64,000 bases of DNA, taken from contig JANATG010000018.1 in the NCBI GenBank assembly GCA_029449235.1, forward strand, positions 1,116,001-1,180,000, written 5' to 3'. The first letter of the stretch is position 1; the number at the start of each line of letters is the position of its first letter. This document shows, in pieces, positions 1 to 12,500 of this stretch. The position numbers and the translations under genes were made by a program. Origin of the DNA: Linnemannia schmuckeri (Eukaryota > Mortierellomycota > Mortierellomycetes > Mortierellales > Mortierellaceae). The notes under the pieces were generated by a model that searched no databases, had not been told where the DNA came from, and saw only the letters and a list, made by a program, of their open reading frames with translations.

Positions 1-387
1 AACTCCTAACATTTTGGGTTTCTCTGCGTTTGTTGTCCTCTTGGGCGTCTTCTTTGCATAAACAATTGCAACCTTGTATAGTGCCCAGACGTCGCTCGCA
101 ACGATTCCCCCCCCCCCTCTTTATTTATTCCTTCTTCCATTTTACTATTTTCTCCATTTTCTCCATTTGATACCTCATTTCATTGGCATTCGATCATGTA
201 TAGTGCAATAAAATAGAAATTGTGTCTCTTTCCTACTGTCACCTTCAGTTGGAAACGATAGCTGGCTGTTTGCTTCTAGGCGAGTTCGTAGGCGGTTCCT
301 GCAGTTGCATGTTTTTGCTGATGATTTTTCAGGCTCGAAGAAGGAAGAAAAAGGGGCCTTTGTCGCTAGGGCTGAGCACAGCGCTCG

Positions 388-418
<31 letters not shown>

Positions 419-646
419 TAATCCAGCGGGCCTCACAAAGCCACTCTCAATCCTCTCCCTTTTTCAGTCTGCCACGACTCACGCTCTCTCCATTCACTTC
501 ACCATCAAACCATCAGCAACAAATCTCGCAGGACCGCTATTACTGTACAGGAATATCATCGACCATAACGACCCTCCTTCGACCGGGAAACTATGACTAA
601 AGGAAAAACATATTAACAAGAAAAAATACATTATATACGACAAAAC
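1..646. other. Upstream non-coding region with poly-T tract
   Basis: No convincing gene is visible here. The stretch holds a C-run near 107-117 and an uninterrupted run of 26 T at 391-416, followed by a pyrimidine-rich segment leading to the AP-3 sigma start. It is probably the promoter and leader of that gene. The short ORFs across the T tract are low-complexity and were not accepted. Confidence 0.6.
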
Positions 647-1800
647 ATGATCAAGTCCGTCCTCATCTTCAATAACCATGGCAACCCGCGCCTGACAAAA
701 TTCTACCAACCTATCGTAAGCAACCACCCACGAGCCTTTCACTTTTCTCTGCATTTCACAACTTGCAACCACTGGACCAGGAACTCACCTACCCATCCCA
801 ACGAGTCTCCCGTCTAACATTCTCTCCCACCACCACCAAACCCCTGGTAATATGAATGTAGGACATTGCAACACAACAAGCGCTCATCAAAGAGATCTTC
901 CAGCTCATCTCAAAACGGCCTGACACTGTCTGCAATTTCTTGGAGGGCTCGCAGATGTTGGGCGGTCAGGATACCCGCGTCATCTACCGCCACTATGCGA
1001 CTTTGTACTTTGTCTTTGTCGTCGATGAATCTGAGAGTGAACTTGGTATCCTGGACCTTATCCAGGTAAGCTATGAGCAAAATGGATCATGGGATAGATT
1101 ATTTGACGCGCTATTAAAGAAAAACTACCTGGCGGATATGCAGTGGATCTACGTTATCGTTGACACTTTCATTATTTTTTCTGTCGTGAATGCTTTTATA
1201 GGTCTTTGTAGAGAGTTTGGATAGATGCTTTGAGAACGTCTGCGAATTGGACCTGGTACGTTAAGAGGGTCTGCCCAAATCGATGTTGTATCCCGCCCAT
1301 GGACATCGCCTACGTGGCATCAGGATAGTTCGCCCAGATACTCACAGGATAGGACACGAAGACATGAGGATAACATGATGTCAAAGGAGACCTTCTATTG
1401 TCAGATTCAAGCGGAAAATTCAGGAAGATACACTTTTCGTTTTGAGCATCACGACATCGACAAAGGGCAAGATATAACTAAACCTTCGTATTGTATGCTC
1501 GTCCACAATTGTAGATCTTTCACTTCAAAGAGGTACACGATATCTTGGCCGAGGTCATCACAGGCGGCATGGTAAGCGATAACACCACAATCATGGCATT
1601 ACATTCCACTTGGGTAGACTTTTATCATTTTTTCGAACCTGAACACGTCTTTTCTAAACTCGTTTTTACATCCAAATGCGACAAAAATCACTATTTAGGT
1701 GCTGGAAACGGATATTGGCGATATTGTGGCGGCAGTACAGGAGGCAGGGAGACTTGCCAAAAAGCCTACAGGACTCTTGGCCCAAAAGTCGCCCTTCTAG
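647..1800 (+). CDS. aps3: AP-3 adaptor complex sigma subunit
   Basis: Small (sigma) subunit of the AP-3 clathrin-adaptor-related complex, which sorts cargo from Golgi/endosomes to the vacuole. Five exons, 647-715, 862-1065, 1202-1255, 1515-1571 and 1699-1800, join in frame to a 161-residue protein, the normal sigma-subunit size. The start reads MIKSVLIFNNHGNPRLTKFY, the hallmark longin-fold N-terminus of AP sigma chains. Exon 2 contains CNFLEG and IYRHYATLYFVF followed by ESELGILDLIQ, and exon 3 gives the conserved FENVCELDL. Exon 4 has VHDILAEVITGGM, which in AP-3 sigma precedes a variable tail. The AP-3 rather than AP-1/2 assignment rests on the N-terminal and ITGGM-type segments. All introns are GT-AG. 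The gene converges with the mitochondrial L1 gene, stop codons 219 bp apart. Confidence 0.93.
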
Positions 1801-2018
1801 AAGACCCCTTTGCACAATCTAGCGGACCAAAATTAAACCACTACCATCAATCGTCAACCATTTCCTTGTACGAACGGAACAGAATGACAGCGTTGGATGT
1901 TGGGGAAAGGGAGGATTTTACAAAAATAACAACAAAAAATGAGAAAGAGAAAGAGACTATGACGGGGATATGTGAATGGTTCTGGAAGATGTAAGAAAAA
2001 GAGAGAGATCGGCTGTTT

Positions 2019-3416
2019 CTAAGGGTTGCTGATCAATGGGATACCAGGTCCTTGTGTCGATGAGATGTAAACGTTCTTGACCCAGTCTATTTGATAGAGG
2101 AAAAAAAGAGAAGTGGAAATAATGTTAGCTCATAGACATAAACAAAAAAAAAAAAAAGGGCGAAGATCCAATTTAGACGACAACCACAGCCGCATCCCTA
2201 AAGACAACATACCCTTCTTGACGAAGCGCTCTGCGGCGAGGACCTTCATCTGCTCCAAAATGATCTGGTAGTTTCCTTCGATATCCTTCTGATCCCAGTT
2301 GATCTTTCCAATGACTAAAAATGAAGGTCAAAAACAAGAAGAAAACGTTAGGACAACGAAAAGAAAAAAGGAAAAAAAAAAGAATGCGACATAACGCCAC
2401 CAAACTTGCAATTCCGCAAACCCGGCAAAAACTTACTGGTGTGGACAACGCCGTTCTTATCGCCACGGATATCAAAAGCCGCCGTCTGGGCCTTAATAAC
2501 CCCGGAAATATCCTCAGTCACAGTTCCCTTCTTGGTCGTGGGCATCAAACCCTTGGGTCCCAAAATACGGGCCAACTTTGTGACACTAGGGTACATCCCC
2601 GGTGTAGAAATACACTTGTCAAACTTATGTTTACCCTCCTCAACCTCCTTCACCAACTCGGGGCCGCCCACAATTTGAGCACCGGAGGCACGGGCTTCCT
2701 CGGCGAGCTTGCCCTCGGCAAAGACCAGGATGACAGAGTCCTGTTTGATGGCCTTTTGGAGGAGGACAGATGTGCGGATAGGTTGAGAGTGCTTCTCAGC
2801 TTTGGTGTTTGTCTGGATGTGGACTTCGACCAGGTGGTTGGGTTTGCTGACCTCCTTTGCCTATTTGGTTGATGGTTATTTTGAAAGGGGTGGATTGGTT
2901 GAGTGGACTGGGATCATGGCGGTTGCTGCTGTTGGGTGAGATCGATCCTTGTTGCAATACTTTTTAATAATTCCTAATCCGTGTCGCCTTTTTGATGACA
3001 GGACTTCTGCGACATGCTGCGACTCCTTCAATTGCTTTCCGGCTGCTCTCTACCCTTCCTGGCAGAAGAAGCTTGTTCCTGCACCTTCTAGTTTATATCC
3101 TGCTCGTGAAAGGCGATATTTTTGTATCCCTCGCCTCTGAAAAGTTCCCGCTTCCTGTTTTCATCCAGCCCTCCTGACTTTCCTATCCTCGCCGCTCTTC
3201 TGCTCGCTTCCTCTGCTAAGTTGTTACCTTAAGGACGGCAAGAGCGTCAGTGAAGGTCATGGCGCCAGGGAGAGAGCTGGGCGCCTTCTTTGCCGAAGCA
3301 TATCCTCTGTGTCCTCCTGTGAGAATGTAAGTTGTTCCAATGGCGCCGCAGGCACTGACGGCAATTGTCCTTGATGGAACAGCAAGAGCTGCCCGTGTGA
3401 TGAGAGTGCTGGACAT
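2019..3416 (-). CDS. mrpl1: Mitochondrial large-subunit ribosomal protein uL1m (MRPL1)
   Basis: Bacterial-type L1 ribosomal protein with a mitochondrial presequence. Four exons on the minus strand, 3416-3228, 2860-2437, 2314-2213 and 2086-2019, splice in frame to 260 residues. Residues 1-45 are rich in Ser, Ala and Arg with almost no acidic residues, as expected of a matrix-targeting sequence. The L1 fold follows: FAEGKLAEEARASGAQIVGG, then the signature KLARILGPKGLMP, the KKGTVT turn, and a C-terminus ending VYISSTQGPG, matching the family's RNA-binding C-terminal strand. The last exon was found by continuing past the donor in KKG to an acceptor at 2087. A TCACGTG motif lies about 150 bp upstream of the start. 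The cytosolic L10a protein is excluded by the bacterial-type signature. Confidence 0.92.
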
Positions 3417-3562
3417 GGCTGATGTGTAAGGAAGAAGGGGGGGCGATGTAAGGAGAGAGGAGGGGTCAACACTCAGGAACAGGGCTAGTAGGCGACAGTT
3501 CGAATGCCGATGTCGGACAGCAATTGCAGGGTAAACAAAAAATGTGGCTTGACACCGATCTG

Positions 3563-3569
3563 TCACGTG
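3563..3569. promoter_or_regulatory. TCACGTG E-box-like motif upstream of mrpl1
   Basis: The 7-mer TCACGTG, containing the CACGTG palindrome at 3564-3569, sits about 150 bp upstream of the L1 start codon. In fungi this core binds bHLH factors such as Cbf1. The same 7-mer occurs about 100 bp upstream of the Prp16-like gene. One 6-8 bp match has little weight by itself. Confidence 0.3.
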
Positions 3570-4155
3570 CACCTAGGATCTCTTCCTCTCTCTCCATCGC
3601 GCGCTTTGCTTTACACATCCACAAAATTTCAAGACTTTAGACGATAGAAGAGGGTCTCCTTTTGACCTGGCTCTCGCTTCTCGAAGACAATCGAGGTCTT
3701 GTAAATATTAAGGTATGATTCTTGATAGAGTAGCAACTGTACTGGTAGAGGCGAGGCGGTTCTTTTTTTTTTTTATTTCGATCCCTTTGATAATAGCGGC
3801 ACTCGTCATTAATAACTTTACAGAGGAAATAAAAAGAAGTTTCCCGTTCTAAAGAAAAATGGTCAAAGTGGACAAGAATAAGAAGCTTCCTTACTGGTCT
3901 TAGTCTCTCTAATATTCCTCATGATGCACAACATTGTTCGATCCAAGTCCAGATCCAAAGAAATATCCCTCCACTTATTACAACATACTTGTTCCCGACG
4001 CTTTGTCGTCTTCACGAACCATAGCACGATCTTTGACAACAAAAGGCGCAAATAACGAGAAGTTTTCTTGATTGGGTATTATAATTTTTTATTATGGATA
4101 ATGTTACAATGGTAGTGAGGTGAGGATGTGAGATGTGTGGGAATGAGCGCACTTC
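3570..4155. other. Intergenic region, no gene seen
   Basis: AT-rich spacer between the upstream flank of mrpl1 and the 3' end of the permease gene. Only short ORFs of unlikely composition occur. I see no RNA gene or repeat beyond short T runs. Confidence 0.55.
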
Positions 4156-6031
4156 TTAAGCAAGGATATGAATGATCTTCTTCCACCAAGGAGAGTTTCT
4201 CTTCTCAGCCTGGGAGGCAGTATCATCAACATTCATAGAAGTATCAATGAACGAGCGACCAGTGTCAAGATCAACATCGACCAACTTCAAGATCTTGGTC
4301 TTGCACCAGAACTTGTTTCCGAGGTAAAGGAGAATAACAAAGGGCAAAGTAATATAGGCGGAGAGGAAGGCCTTGACGCTGAAGGGCGAGAAGGCGGTGT
4401 ATCCCTGACCGAGGAGAATGATTGCACAGATGAGGATGGTGTAGATGGGGCCGAAGGGATAGAGGTGCGAGATGAAGGGGAGGTCCTTGAGGTTGCGACC
4501 CTGGGCCTTGTAGGCCATACGGAAACGGATATGGTTGACAGCGATACCGACCCAGGCAACGAAACCGGTGGTCGAGGAGAGGGAAAGCAACCAGTTGTAG
4601 ACCTCGCCCTGACCGATCTGGCGGAGAGAGACAATGAAGGCCAAGCAGCCGACAAGGGAGGTGGCGAGGACGCACCAGATGGGGACACCCCAACGGTTGA
4701 CATAGCCAAAGAATTTGGGGGCAGAGCCCTCCTTAGAGAGGGTGTGAAGGGCACGGGAGGAGGCGTAGAGACCAGAGTTTCCGGCAGAGAGAATGGCGAC
4801 CAAGATGACGGCGTTCATGATATCACCTCCAACCTTGATACCGGCACGGAGAAAGACACGGGTGAAGGGCGAGGACTTGATGTTACCATCCTCGTTACCG
4901 AGAACAGGGTCGGTGTAGGGAATGGAGACTCCGATGATGGTGATGGTGAGGATATAGAAGAGGAGAATACGCCAGAAGACCTGACGAATCGCACGGGGCA
5001 CATTCTTGCGGGGGTTCTTGGTCTCTCCAGCAGCAATACCGACCAACTCGGCACCCTGGAACGAGAATCCGGCGTTCAAGAAGATCGAGGCCAAACCGGC
5101 AAATCCACCGTGGAAGGGTCCCATGTTAAAGACTGCACTACCAGGCTGAGGAGCAACAGAGCCATCTTCCTCAATGAAACCCTTGCCGACAGCGCCACCA
5201 ATGTAGAGAAAACCGACAATGATGAAGACAGCGACAGCGAGGACCTTGATCAAACTGAGCCAGTACTCGGTCTCACCATAGGCCTTGACCGTGGTGAGGT
5301 TGAGTGAGGTAAGGACGACGATGAAGACCACGGCCCAAACCCAGGCCGGGCATTGTGTTTCGGGAATCCAGTAGGAGATAATCAAGCCGGCGGCAACCAG
5401 TTCTGCAGCAAGGGTAATCGACCAGGAGAACCAATACACCCATCCTATTTGTATGGAGATAACAAAGATAATGACAAAAAAAAATAGAATTAGGAACCAC
5501 ATCGGGGATTAGAAATGACGAGAATGGAACCAGGGAAGGGATGTGTACCCCAGAAGAGATACAAGGACCCTGCGAATATGAAGACTCTGGGTTTCAAGAA
5601 TAATGGCGGCGCAACCAGAAACGAAGAACAAGCAACTTACCGAGCATGAATCCAAAGGCAGGGTCAACAAAGCGGGTACCGTAGGCGTTAATCGATCCAG
5701 TGATAGGCAAGTAGGTAGTCATCTCTCCAAGAGAGCTCATGAAGCAGTAGACCATAGTTCCGATGAGACCATAGGCAACCAGGGCATAACCAGGTCCGGC
5801 GACCGAGATGGATGATCCTGAGGCCAAGAAGAGACCGGTACCGATGGTGCCTCCAAGGGAGATCATGGTCAAGTGGCGGGCCTGCAGGTTACGCTGGAGG
5901 CCAGCAGAACCCTCACCGGTGCTGAGATCGTTGCTATGCTGCTCGATGGTCTCGGTGGTTTCGAGCTTTTCGCCGTAGCCGGGCTGTCCGTCGTAGGACT
6001 CCATTTGGTCGCCGTATTCAGTCTTGGACAT
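4156..6031 (-). CDS. Yeast-type amino-acid permease (AAT family)
   Basis: Plasma-membrane amino acid/proton symporter of the fungal AAT (APC superfamily) type. Two exons, 6031-5641 and 5444-4156, give 559 residues, close to the 550-600 usual for the family. A hydrophilic N-terminus of about 50 residues precedes the first helix, which carries the family signature MISLGGTIGTGLFLASGS. About twelve hydrophobic segments follow, including the conserved LAAELVAAGLIISYW, the NAGFSFQGAELVGIAAGE segment with NPRKNVPRAIRQ, and SAGNSGLYASSR further on. The intron interrupts a codon just before WVYWFSWSITLAAE. That segment resembles basic-amino-acid permeases, but the substrate cannot be fixed from sequence. 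A short (AG)n tract lies in the leader at about 6090-6110. An antisense ORF of 379 codons here reflects codon bias. Confidence 0.93.
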
Positions 6032-6234
6032 GGCGCTGTGTTTATGTATATGGAGGAAAGAAGGGTGAAGATAGAATGTACAAAGAAAAGAGGGAGAGAG
6101 AGAGAGAGAGGTGTTGTTACAGAAGAGGGAGAGGGAGAGTGGTCGTGATACAAAAGGGAGAGGAGGAAGCCCTTTTGAGAGTATGAGGATGAGGAAGTAG
6201 AGAGGGTGAGGTTGGAATGGAAGGCAGGATGCAA

Positions 6235-9200
6235 GGAAAGAGAAGAAAAAGATGACGGGGGATGATCGGTCTCTTATATCGTTTTTGCCCAGAATGCCGG
6301 TTGGCCTCTCGTGGTGATATGAAGGGGGTGATTGGTGACTGATTACCTATTGAACTACTGAATAATCAACAAATCAAGACCGACTGAATTAGAATACAAA
6401 ACACAACAGAAACATATCATATAACATAACATAACATAACATAACGGTTATTGTACTGTGCTGTTGATATATCAGTGACGACAGATGAGCCTATCTCTTC
6501 CTCTTCTGTAGCTCTTGGCTAAGGAGAATAAAAGGTACCAACTGGTTTGACTCGACTTGGATCTGGTTTATGTGCTGACTGTCACCCGCATGGCAAACAC
6601 GGACATACTCTACTACAGTAGTAGTCTATTCTCCCCCCTTGAAATGAGACTTATAAGAGAGCTTATTGGACAAGAAAACTGGGACCTGGGGAATCGATCC
6701 TCGAGAATAAAAACCAGTACGAGTCAGCCAGTTTCTATAAGTCACCTTGACAGCGATGAGATTATTGTTATAAGAGGGACAGTCGTGTTTGTCTCAGTTT
6801 CCCACCTTTTTCTTTTCTTCCATGGGACATTACTTTCAAACAAGACTATAAATCACGCCAGACCAGTGAAAGGAACTAGAAACCACACCAACAATGAGAG
6901 GGGAAGACAAACGAGTGAGAAGTGAGAAGGCAGGGCAGGAGGGTCAATGAGGTACAAAATTTGGGTTGGTCGTTTTCGTTGGTAGTGTCTCGGGCAAGAC
7001 GCCCACTTTCTCTCTTCCCCTTTCCCCTTCCAACTGCGTGTGCGCCCGTCTGTCGTCGTCAAAAAGAGAGAGAGTGAAAGAGGGGAAACCATGGAAGCCT
7101 AGGACACTTCGATTTTTTTTTTTTTTTGTGTGTATTGTGGTTGTTGTCCGTTTTTGGTCTTGTCTGGTTACTTTCGCACACTAAGCATAAATTGAATGAA
7201 GAGACAACAACTCTATCTCTCTCTTGCAACGAACGGAAGGTTTACCTCTTTTTTTTTTTTTTGTTCCTACGCCTTCCGAATATGGTGTACAACCAAAAAC
7301 ACCTCAGTCAAATCGCGGGCATGAAGGAAGCAAAGGAAATGAAAGGAGGAAGGAGAGAATGACGAGTGATAATGAGTGTGAGAGCAAATAAGAAAACATG
7401 AAGCAGTGTGGTTGTCGCTGTTGTTTGTTTTGTTTTTGAATGTTTGTGTCTTGTTTATTTGTTACTATGACTGATTTGCACACACCTCGTTCCTTCCTTG
7501 TCTGTTTGTCTTTGCTCCGTCACATTGGAGCAGAAAGGACTCTTGGTCATGCCAACATTTGGAGCAATGTTGAAGAAAACAAAAATGAAGATCGAGCTGA
7601 CTAACAATCCCTCTTTCCTCCTCCTTCTCCACCGTACTCTCTCTTCAGTAGATTCTCCGTGAACTCTCTCACAGTAATCTCCCTCCCCTTCCCTCTCTCT
7701 CTCTCTTTCTTCCCCTCTTGTCCAGAGCAAGCAAAAGCAACCCAAAAAAGAATGCGAACCACTCGCAAATCAACCCGGGAGATTTTTCTCAAATGGCCGT
7801 TTTTTTGTTCTTCGCTTATAGCTCTCATCTGCACCTCCCTCCCTCTCCCTCCATGCATATTTCGTACTCTTTTCTTTACCTTTCTCCGCCCACCTAAGCC
7901 TACTCTAAGCAGACTTCTCTCCCTCCTCTCTCACGCTCTTGCCCACTCATACTTTGCCTCCTTATCGAATCTCGTGACAACCTTGCATGCCGAAACCCAA
8001 TGATACCTCTTCCTCTCTGTTCAAGAAAACTCAGACATCGTAATAAGTGCTAATCCACTCTATTTTTCTATTACGAATGTAGGAGGAAGTCTTGGATTAG
8101 AGTTTCCAAAACGCCGTTTACCCATCTTTTTTCCCCTCTCTCTCTCTCTCTCTTACTCGTTCGTTTCGACTGTTCTCCCACCCATCCTCATCATACCTTC
8201 CTTTTTTTCTTTTTTTTTCCTCTCACACTTACGTTTACCCACTTTCGCTCTATCTCACGCTCATATTTTATCGTTTTCGTTCTTGGTTTGATGTCGGAGA
8301 ATCGAAACCCGCAGTCAAGTTACTTTTACGAGTGTGATCTTAGCGAGCGGAGGTGCCGTTCATGGGAGTGGAAGGAAAACGTCCTCGATATCTCCAAAAG
8401 ACCAAGTGTTCTCAGCTTTTCAGGGTTCACGGCTGAGATAGAATTGAGGAAGCAGTCTCAAAAAACTGATTATCGGTGCTGCGTTCTCCATCTATTTCTA
8501 TCACCGCCCACAGTGGACGTCAAATGTCGATGTCGAAGAGAAGGAAGAAGGAAAGAAGCGTTGCTGTATTGTTTTTGACATGCGGATGGGCATAGGGCGT
8601 ATAGGTGAATGTCAACAAGAACAACAATAAAAAAAAAACAAAAGCGATGGTGGAAGGCTGCATTGGTCGTCTTATTTAGCTTTTTTCGAGTGGGTCCTAA
8701 AATGAACAAGACATCACTCTCGCTCCATTTTTTTGAGGACGAACGAAAGCGTCGATATGATGGTAATGGTCTAGACAGAGTCGTTTGTGTCTCCATACCA
8801 GTGACATAAACAAAAACATAAACACCTACGACCTGCAAAACAGCTACAGACAGGCAGGAAAAAAAAATAACACTAGCGAACAATACACAATCGAGACAGA
8901 TCGAGCACAAGGAGAACAGTGCAATCGACAGTCTAGTTGCGCCTCCGGAAAGATATCTCCTTCATGCTTTCATGCTTTCATGCCACTCGTGGCGTGCAAA
9001 TAAAGAGTCAAAAATGCAAACAAGCAAACAACAATGCGTGCGAAAGTACCAAACTGGGAAGCAAACACACCCCTGATTCATATGTTTGCCATACTCTTTC
9101 TCTCGTTTACCGAGGGAGAGAGAGGGAAAGAGAGAGGCGAGAAGAGGAGGACACAAACAAATCCAAAAATTGCCCTTTGTTTATTTTGGCGTAATGTTTG

Positions 9201-9528
9201 TGTCTGTTAATAATGTTGTTGTTGTGTGGTGTGGTGCGGAAAAAAGTTGGTGCTTGTTTGTTTTTGTAATCGTGGGCTTTGGAGAAAGAGCGAGTGAGAG
9301 AGGGCAGCGACAGCGAGTCAGCCAGTAAGAGAGAGGGCACAAAGGCGGAAGTACGTAGCACACCTCATCCTTCATGTGTGTGTGTCAATTACATACACAA
9401 CACACGCAGGATCATCAAAACAAAGGCTCTCTCGATGGAACGGACGATGAGGTACATTCAGTTTTTTCAACTCTAAAGAAGAAGGTAATAAACAATTTCC
9501 CCACTTCTCTCCCTCCTGCCCCACCACT
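6235..9528. other. 3.3 kb region without convincing genes
   Basis: This long interval lies between the start of the permease gene and the stop of the Prp16-like gene. It holds five perfect copies of the pentamer ATAAC at 6421-6445, several T runs, pyrimidine/purine-asymmetric tracts around 7590-7720 and 8130-8230, and many Y-rich ORFs on both strands that look compositional. No tRNA, rRNA or known protein motif was recognised. A long 3' UTR, a non-coding transcript or decayed sequence are all possible. Confidence 0.5.
6421..6445. repeat. (ATAAC)5 pentanucleotide microsatellite
   Basis: Five uninterrupted copies of ATAAC are visible, with a degenerate partial copy before them. The tract lies about 390 bp upstream of the permease start codon. 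Confidence 0.85.
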
Positions 9529-12500
9529 CTAAATACCAAGCCTACGTTTCCGCATGGGGGTCATGGGCGTTTTGAATCCAGGAGTAGCAATTCTGAATCG
9601 GGCCTCGGCCGTTGAACCCCCTCCGGCATTGGCCGCCGCTGCTGCTGCTGCCGCCGCCGCGCTCTCCTGCTCTTCCTTCTCCCGCGTCTGCTTCAAGTCC
9701 ATCTCCAACGCCATGCGCGCCTCCTCCGCCTTGGTCGCAATTCGTTTCTCCCTGTGCGTGTACGACTTTTCCTTGACAGAATAAAACATCGGTCCCAACT
9801 CAGCCAGCCAGTGTGGATCCACCGAGGTAACACACTGCATGTACTCCTTCGAGGTCATCACCAGCTCGTGGTAGACAATGTAATCGGGGTTGTATCCAAG
9901 GCCATACAACGCCGACGTTGGATGCAAGTGACAGGGCATGCCCGTACGACAGTTGACATATTCTCCCAGAGCCTTGATGCGTCCAGCCTGATGGAAATAT
10001 GCAGAGCAAATGCACTTGCGGATAATGTCCCAGTCGGTGTTGCACGAGACATACGGCATCTTCTCAGACTTCATCATATCCATCAACTGCGACCGCACCT
10101 CTCGAGCCTTACGCATCGCCTTGGGCTGCACAAAGTGCTTCAAGCACCAATCGTCCCGGTACCCATTCGACCTCCACTGCGTGTACACATTCAACAACGT
10201 CAAATGGTCGCTCTCGGGCACAAAAAACTTTTCACGGGCAGCATCCGATTCCTCCAGGCGCTCCTTGGGGCGGTAAAACACAGTCGGAACAGACAACATC
10301 GACACCACTGTCACAATCTCGGCTGTGCAACCCATCTTCTCCGCCACAATTAACATCTTGGCAAGCGACGGCTCCGTCGGGAATACGGCCATCTTCTGAC
10401 CCATCGGCGTCAACTCGCCTGTGTTGTCCAATGCTCCCTGAATCCAGAGCTGGTACATCGAGTTGAGCAAGTTGTCCTGCGGTGGCGGGTCCATGAAGTC
10501 AAACTCGAGCAGGTTCTTGACATTCAATGACTTGAGCTGCAAAACGACCGTCGCCAAATTGGTTCTCTGGATCTCAGGAATCGGGTTGACAAACATCTCA
10601 TAAACAAACGCCTGCTCCGTGTACAGCCTCCACGACGTTCCTGGTCCAGTTCGTCCAGCACGACCGGACCGCTGATTAGCGTTGGCCTGGGAGATGGGCG
10701 TGATCTGCAGCGAGTCCATACCGATCTTGGGGTTGAACACCTTGAGCTTTACATACCCCGCATCGACCACATAGAGGATACCGTCAATGGTCAGTGACGT
10801 CTCTCCGATATTGGTGGCGACGACACACTTGCGGGCATTGTTCTCGCCGGGCTCAAAGATCTTGGCTTGTAAGTCCGCTGGCATCTGGGAATAAATCGGC
10901 AGCACAGCAAGCGGAGGTGCATTATCGATCTGCGCCAGTCTTTCCGTGATGACTTGACAGGTAATCTCAATGTCTTCTTGACCGGTCATGAATACGAGGA
11001 TATCCCCTGCTGGCTGTCCTAGATGGATAGCCAAGACCTGCTTGACCGCGCTGTCGACATAGTCCTCGCACGGCACTTTGCTGAACATAATGTCGACCGG
11101 GAAGGTACGTCCTGGGATCGTAAAAGTCGCCGCATTGCCGTAAAACGACGAGAACTATGCGAAGGAAAAATGGGGTAGGTACATGAAATTAGTAACTTCA
11201 CAAAGAATACATTACATTTCCGAAAATAAAAATTTACAATACATATCCTAAGATCAAGTAATAGTACGTACCTTGTCGGCGTTCATGGTGGCAGAGGTGA
11301 CAATGAGCTTAAGATCGCGTCGCCTGGCTAGAATCTTCTTCATCAAACCCATCAAGACATCGGTGTTCAAAGAACGCTCGTGGGCCTCGTCCATAATAAT
11401 CGCGCTGTAGTGGTCCAGGTCGCCCTCTCGAATCGACTCGCGCAAAAGCACACCGTCCGTCATGTACTTGATCACCGTCTCTGGCGAGGTCACATCCTCG
11501 AAACGAATAGCATACCCGACAATCGATCCCAACTTGCATCCCATCTCCTCAGAGACACGGCGGGCGACAGACATGGCAGCGACACGACGTGGCTGGGTAC
11601 ATCCAATCATTCCAAACGTGCTGTAACCGTCCTCGTGCAAGAACTGTGTCAGCTGGGTCGTCTTCCCTGATCCTGTCTCTCCAACGACAATAATGACCTG
11701 ATTGTCCCGGATGACACGCATAAGCTCTTCCCTTACTGCAAAGGCTGGCAAGTACTCTCGCTGCTCCCTCATCGTCTTGGACCTGGAGAACGCACTGGCA
11801 GCCTCCGATGTCTTGAGGTGAGAGGCAAACTGAGAGTCGCCCTTGCCATCCATGTCGTCATCCTCGTCACCTGCCTCCTTTGCCTTGGCCACTGCTGCTG
11901 CTGCTTCCTCGTTGGCTTGCTCCTCTGGGTTCTCCAGTCCCATGACGTTACCCAGTGCCGTTCCTGCAACCTGAAACTTCGGTGCCGCCTTCATGCGCTC
12001 TGCCTGCTCACGCTTCTCCCGAACAAGCGCGCTTCCCTTGCGCGAAAAGATGGCCATGTCCGACGTGGGATCCTTGACCGACTGCACCGCTTCCACTTGC
12101 TTTGTAAACACAACTCGGCCGTCCAAGAATGGTGGTTTGATGTCATGAACAAGCAAATGAACTCGAGCCTCGGATTCATCATCAAAGTCTGTGTCGACCT
12201 CCTTGCGCTGGAAGACACCACTGGTCAACATCCGATTGGTCTCCCACATCTCGTTGTCCTTGTTGTACTGGGCCTGGCGGGCAGAGATCTTTTTCATCTG
12301 CTTCTTCTCGAGCTCCTCCTCCTTCTTGCTGTCGTACTCCTCATAGTCAGCAAAGGGGTTGTGGACGTCGTCCATGGCGCCACCAGTTTCCTCCATGTTG
12401 TACCACTCGCGATCGACCTGACGCTGCTCAGTTTCCCACTCGCCTCTGTCAGGAACCTGGTCCATGTCCTCGTCAGGATATGTGTCGACGCGATCGTCAT

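Noticed and set aside
4168..5307. 379-codon + strand ORF
   Set aside because: It lies exactly antisense to permease exon 2, and its Asp/Glu/Gly-rich sequence is the mirror of C-ending codons on the other strand.
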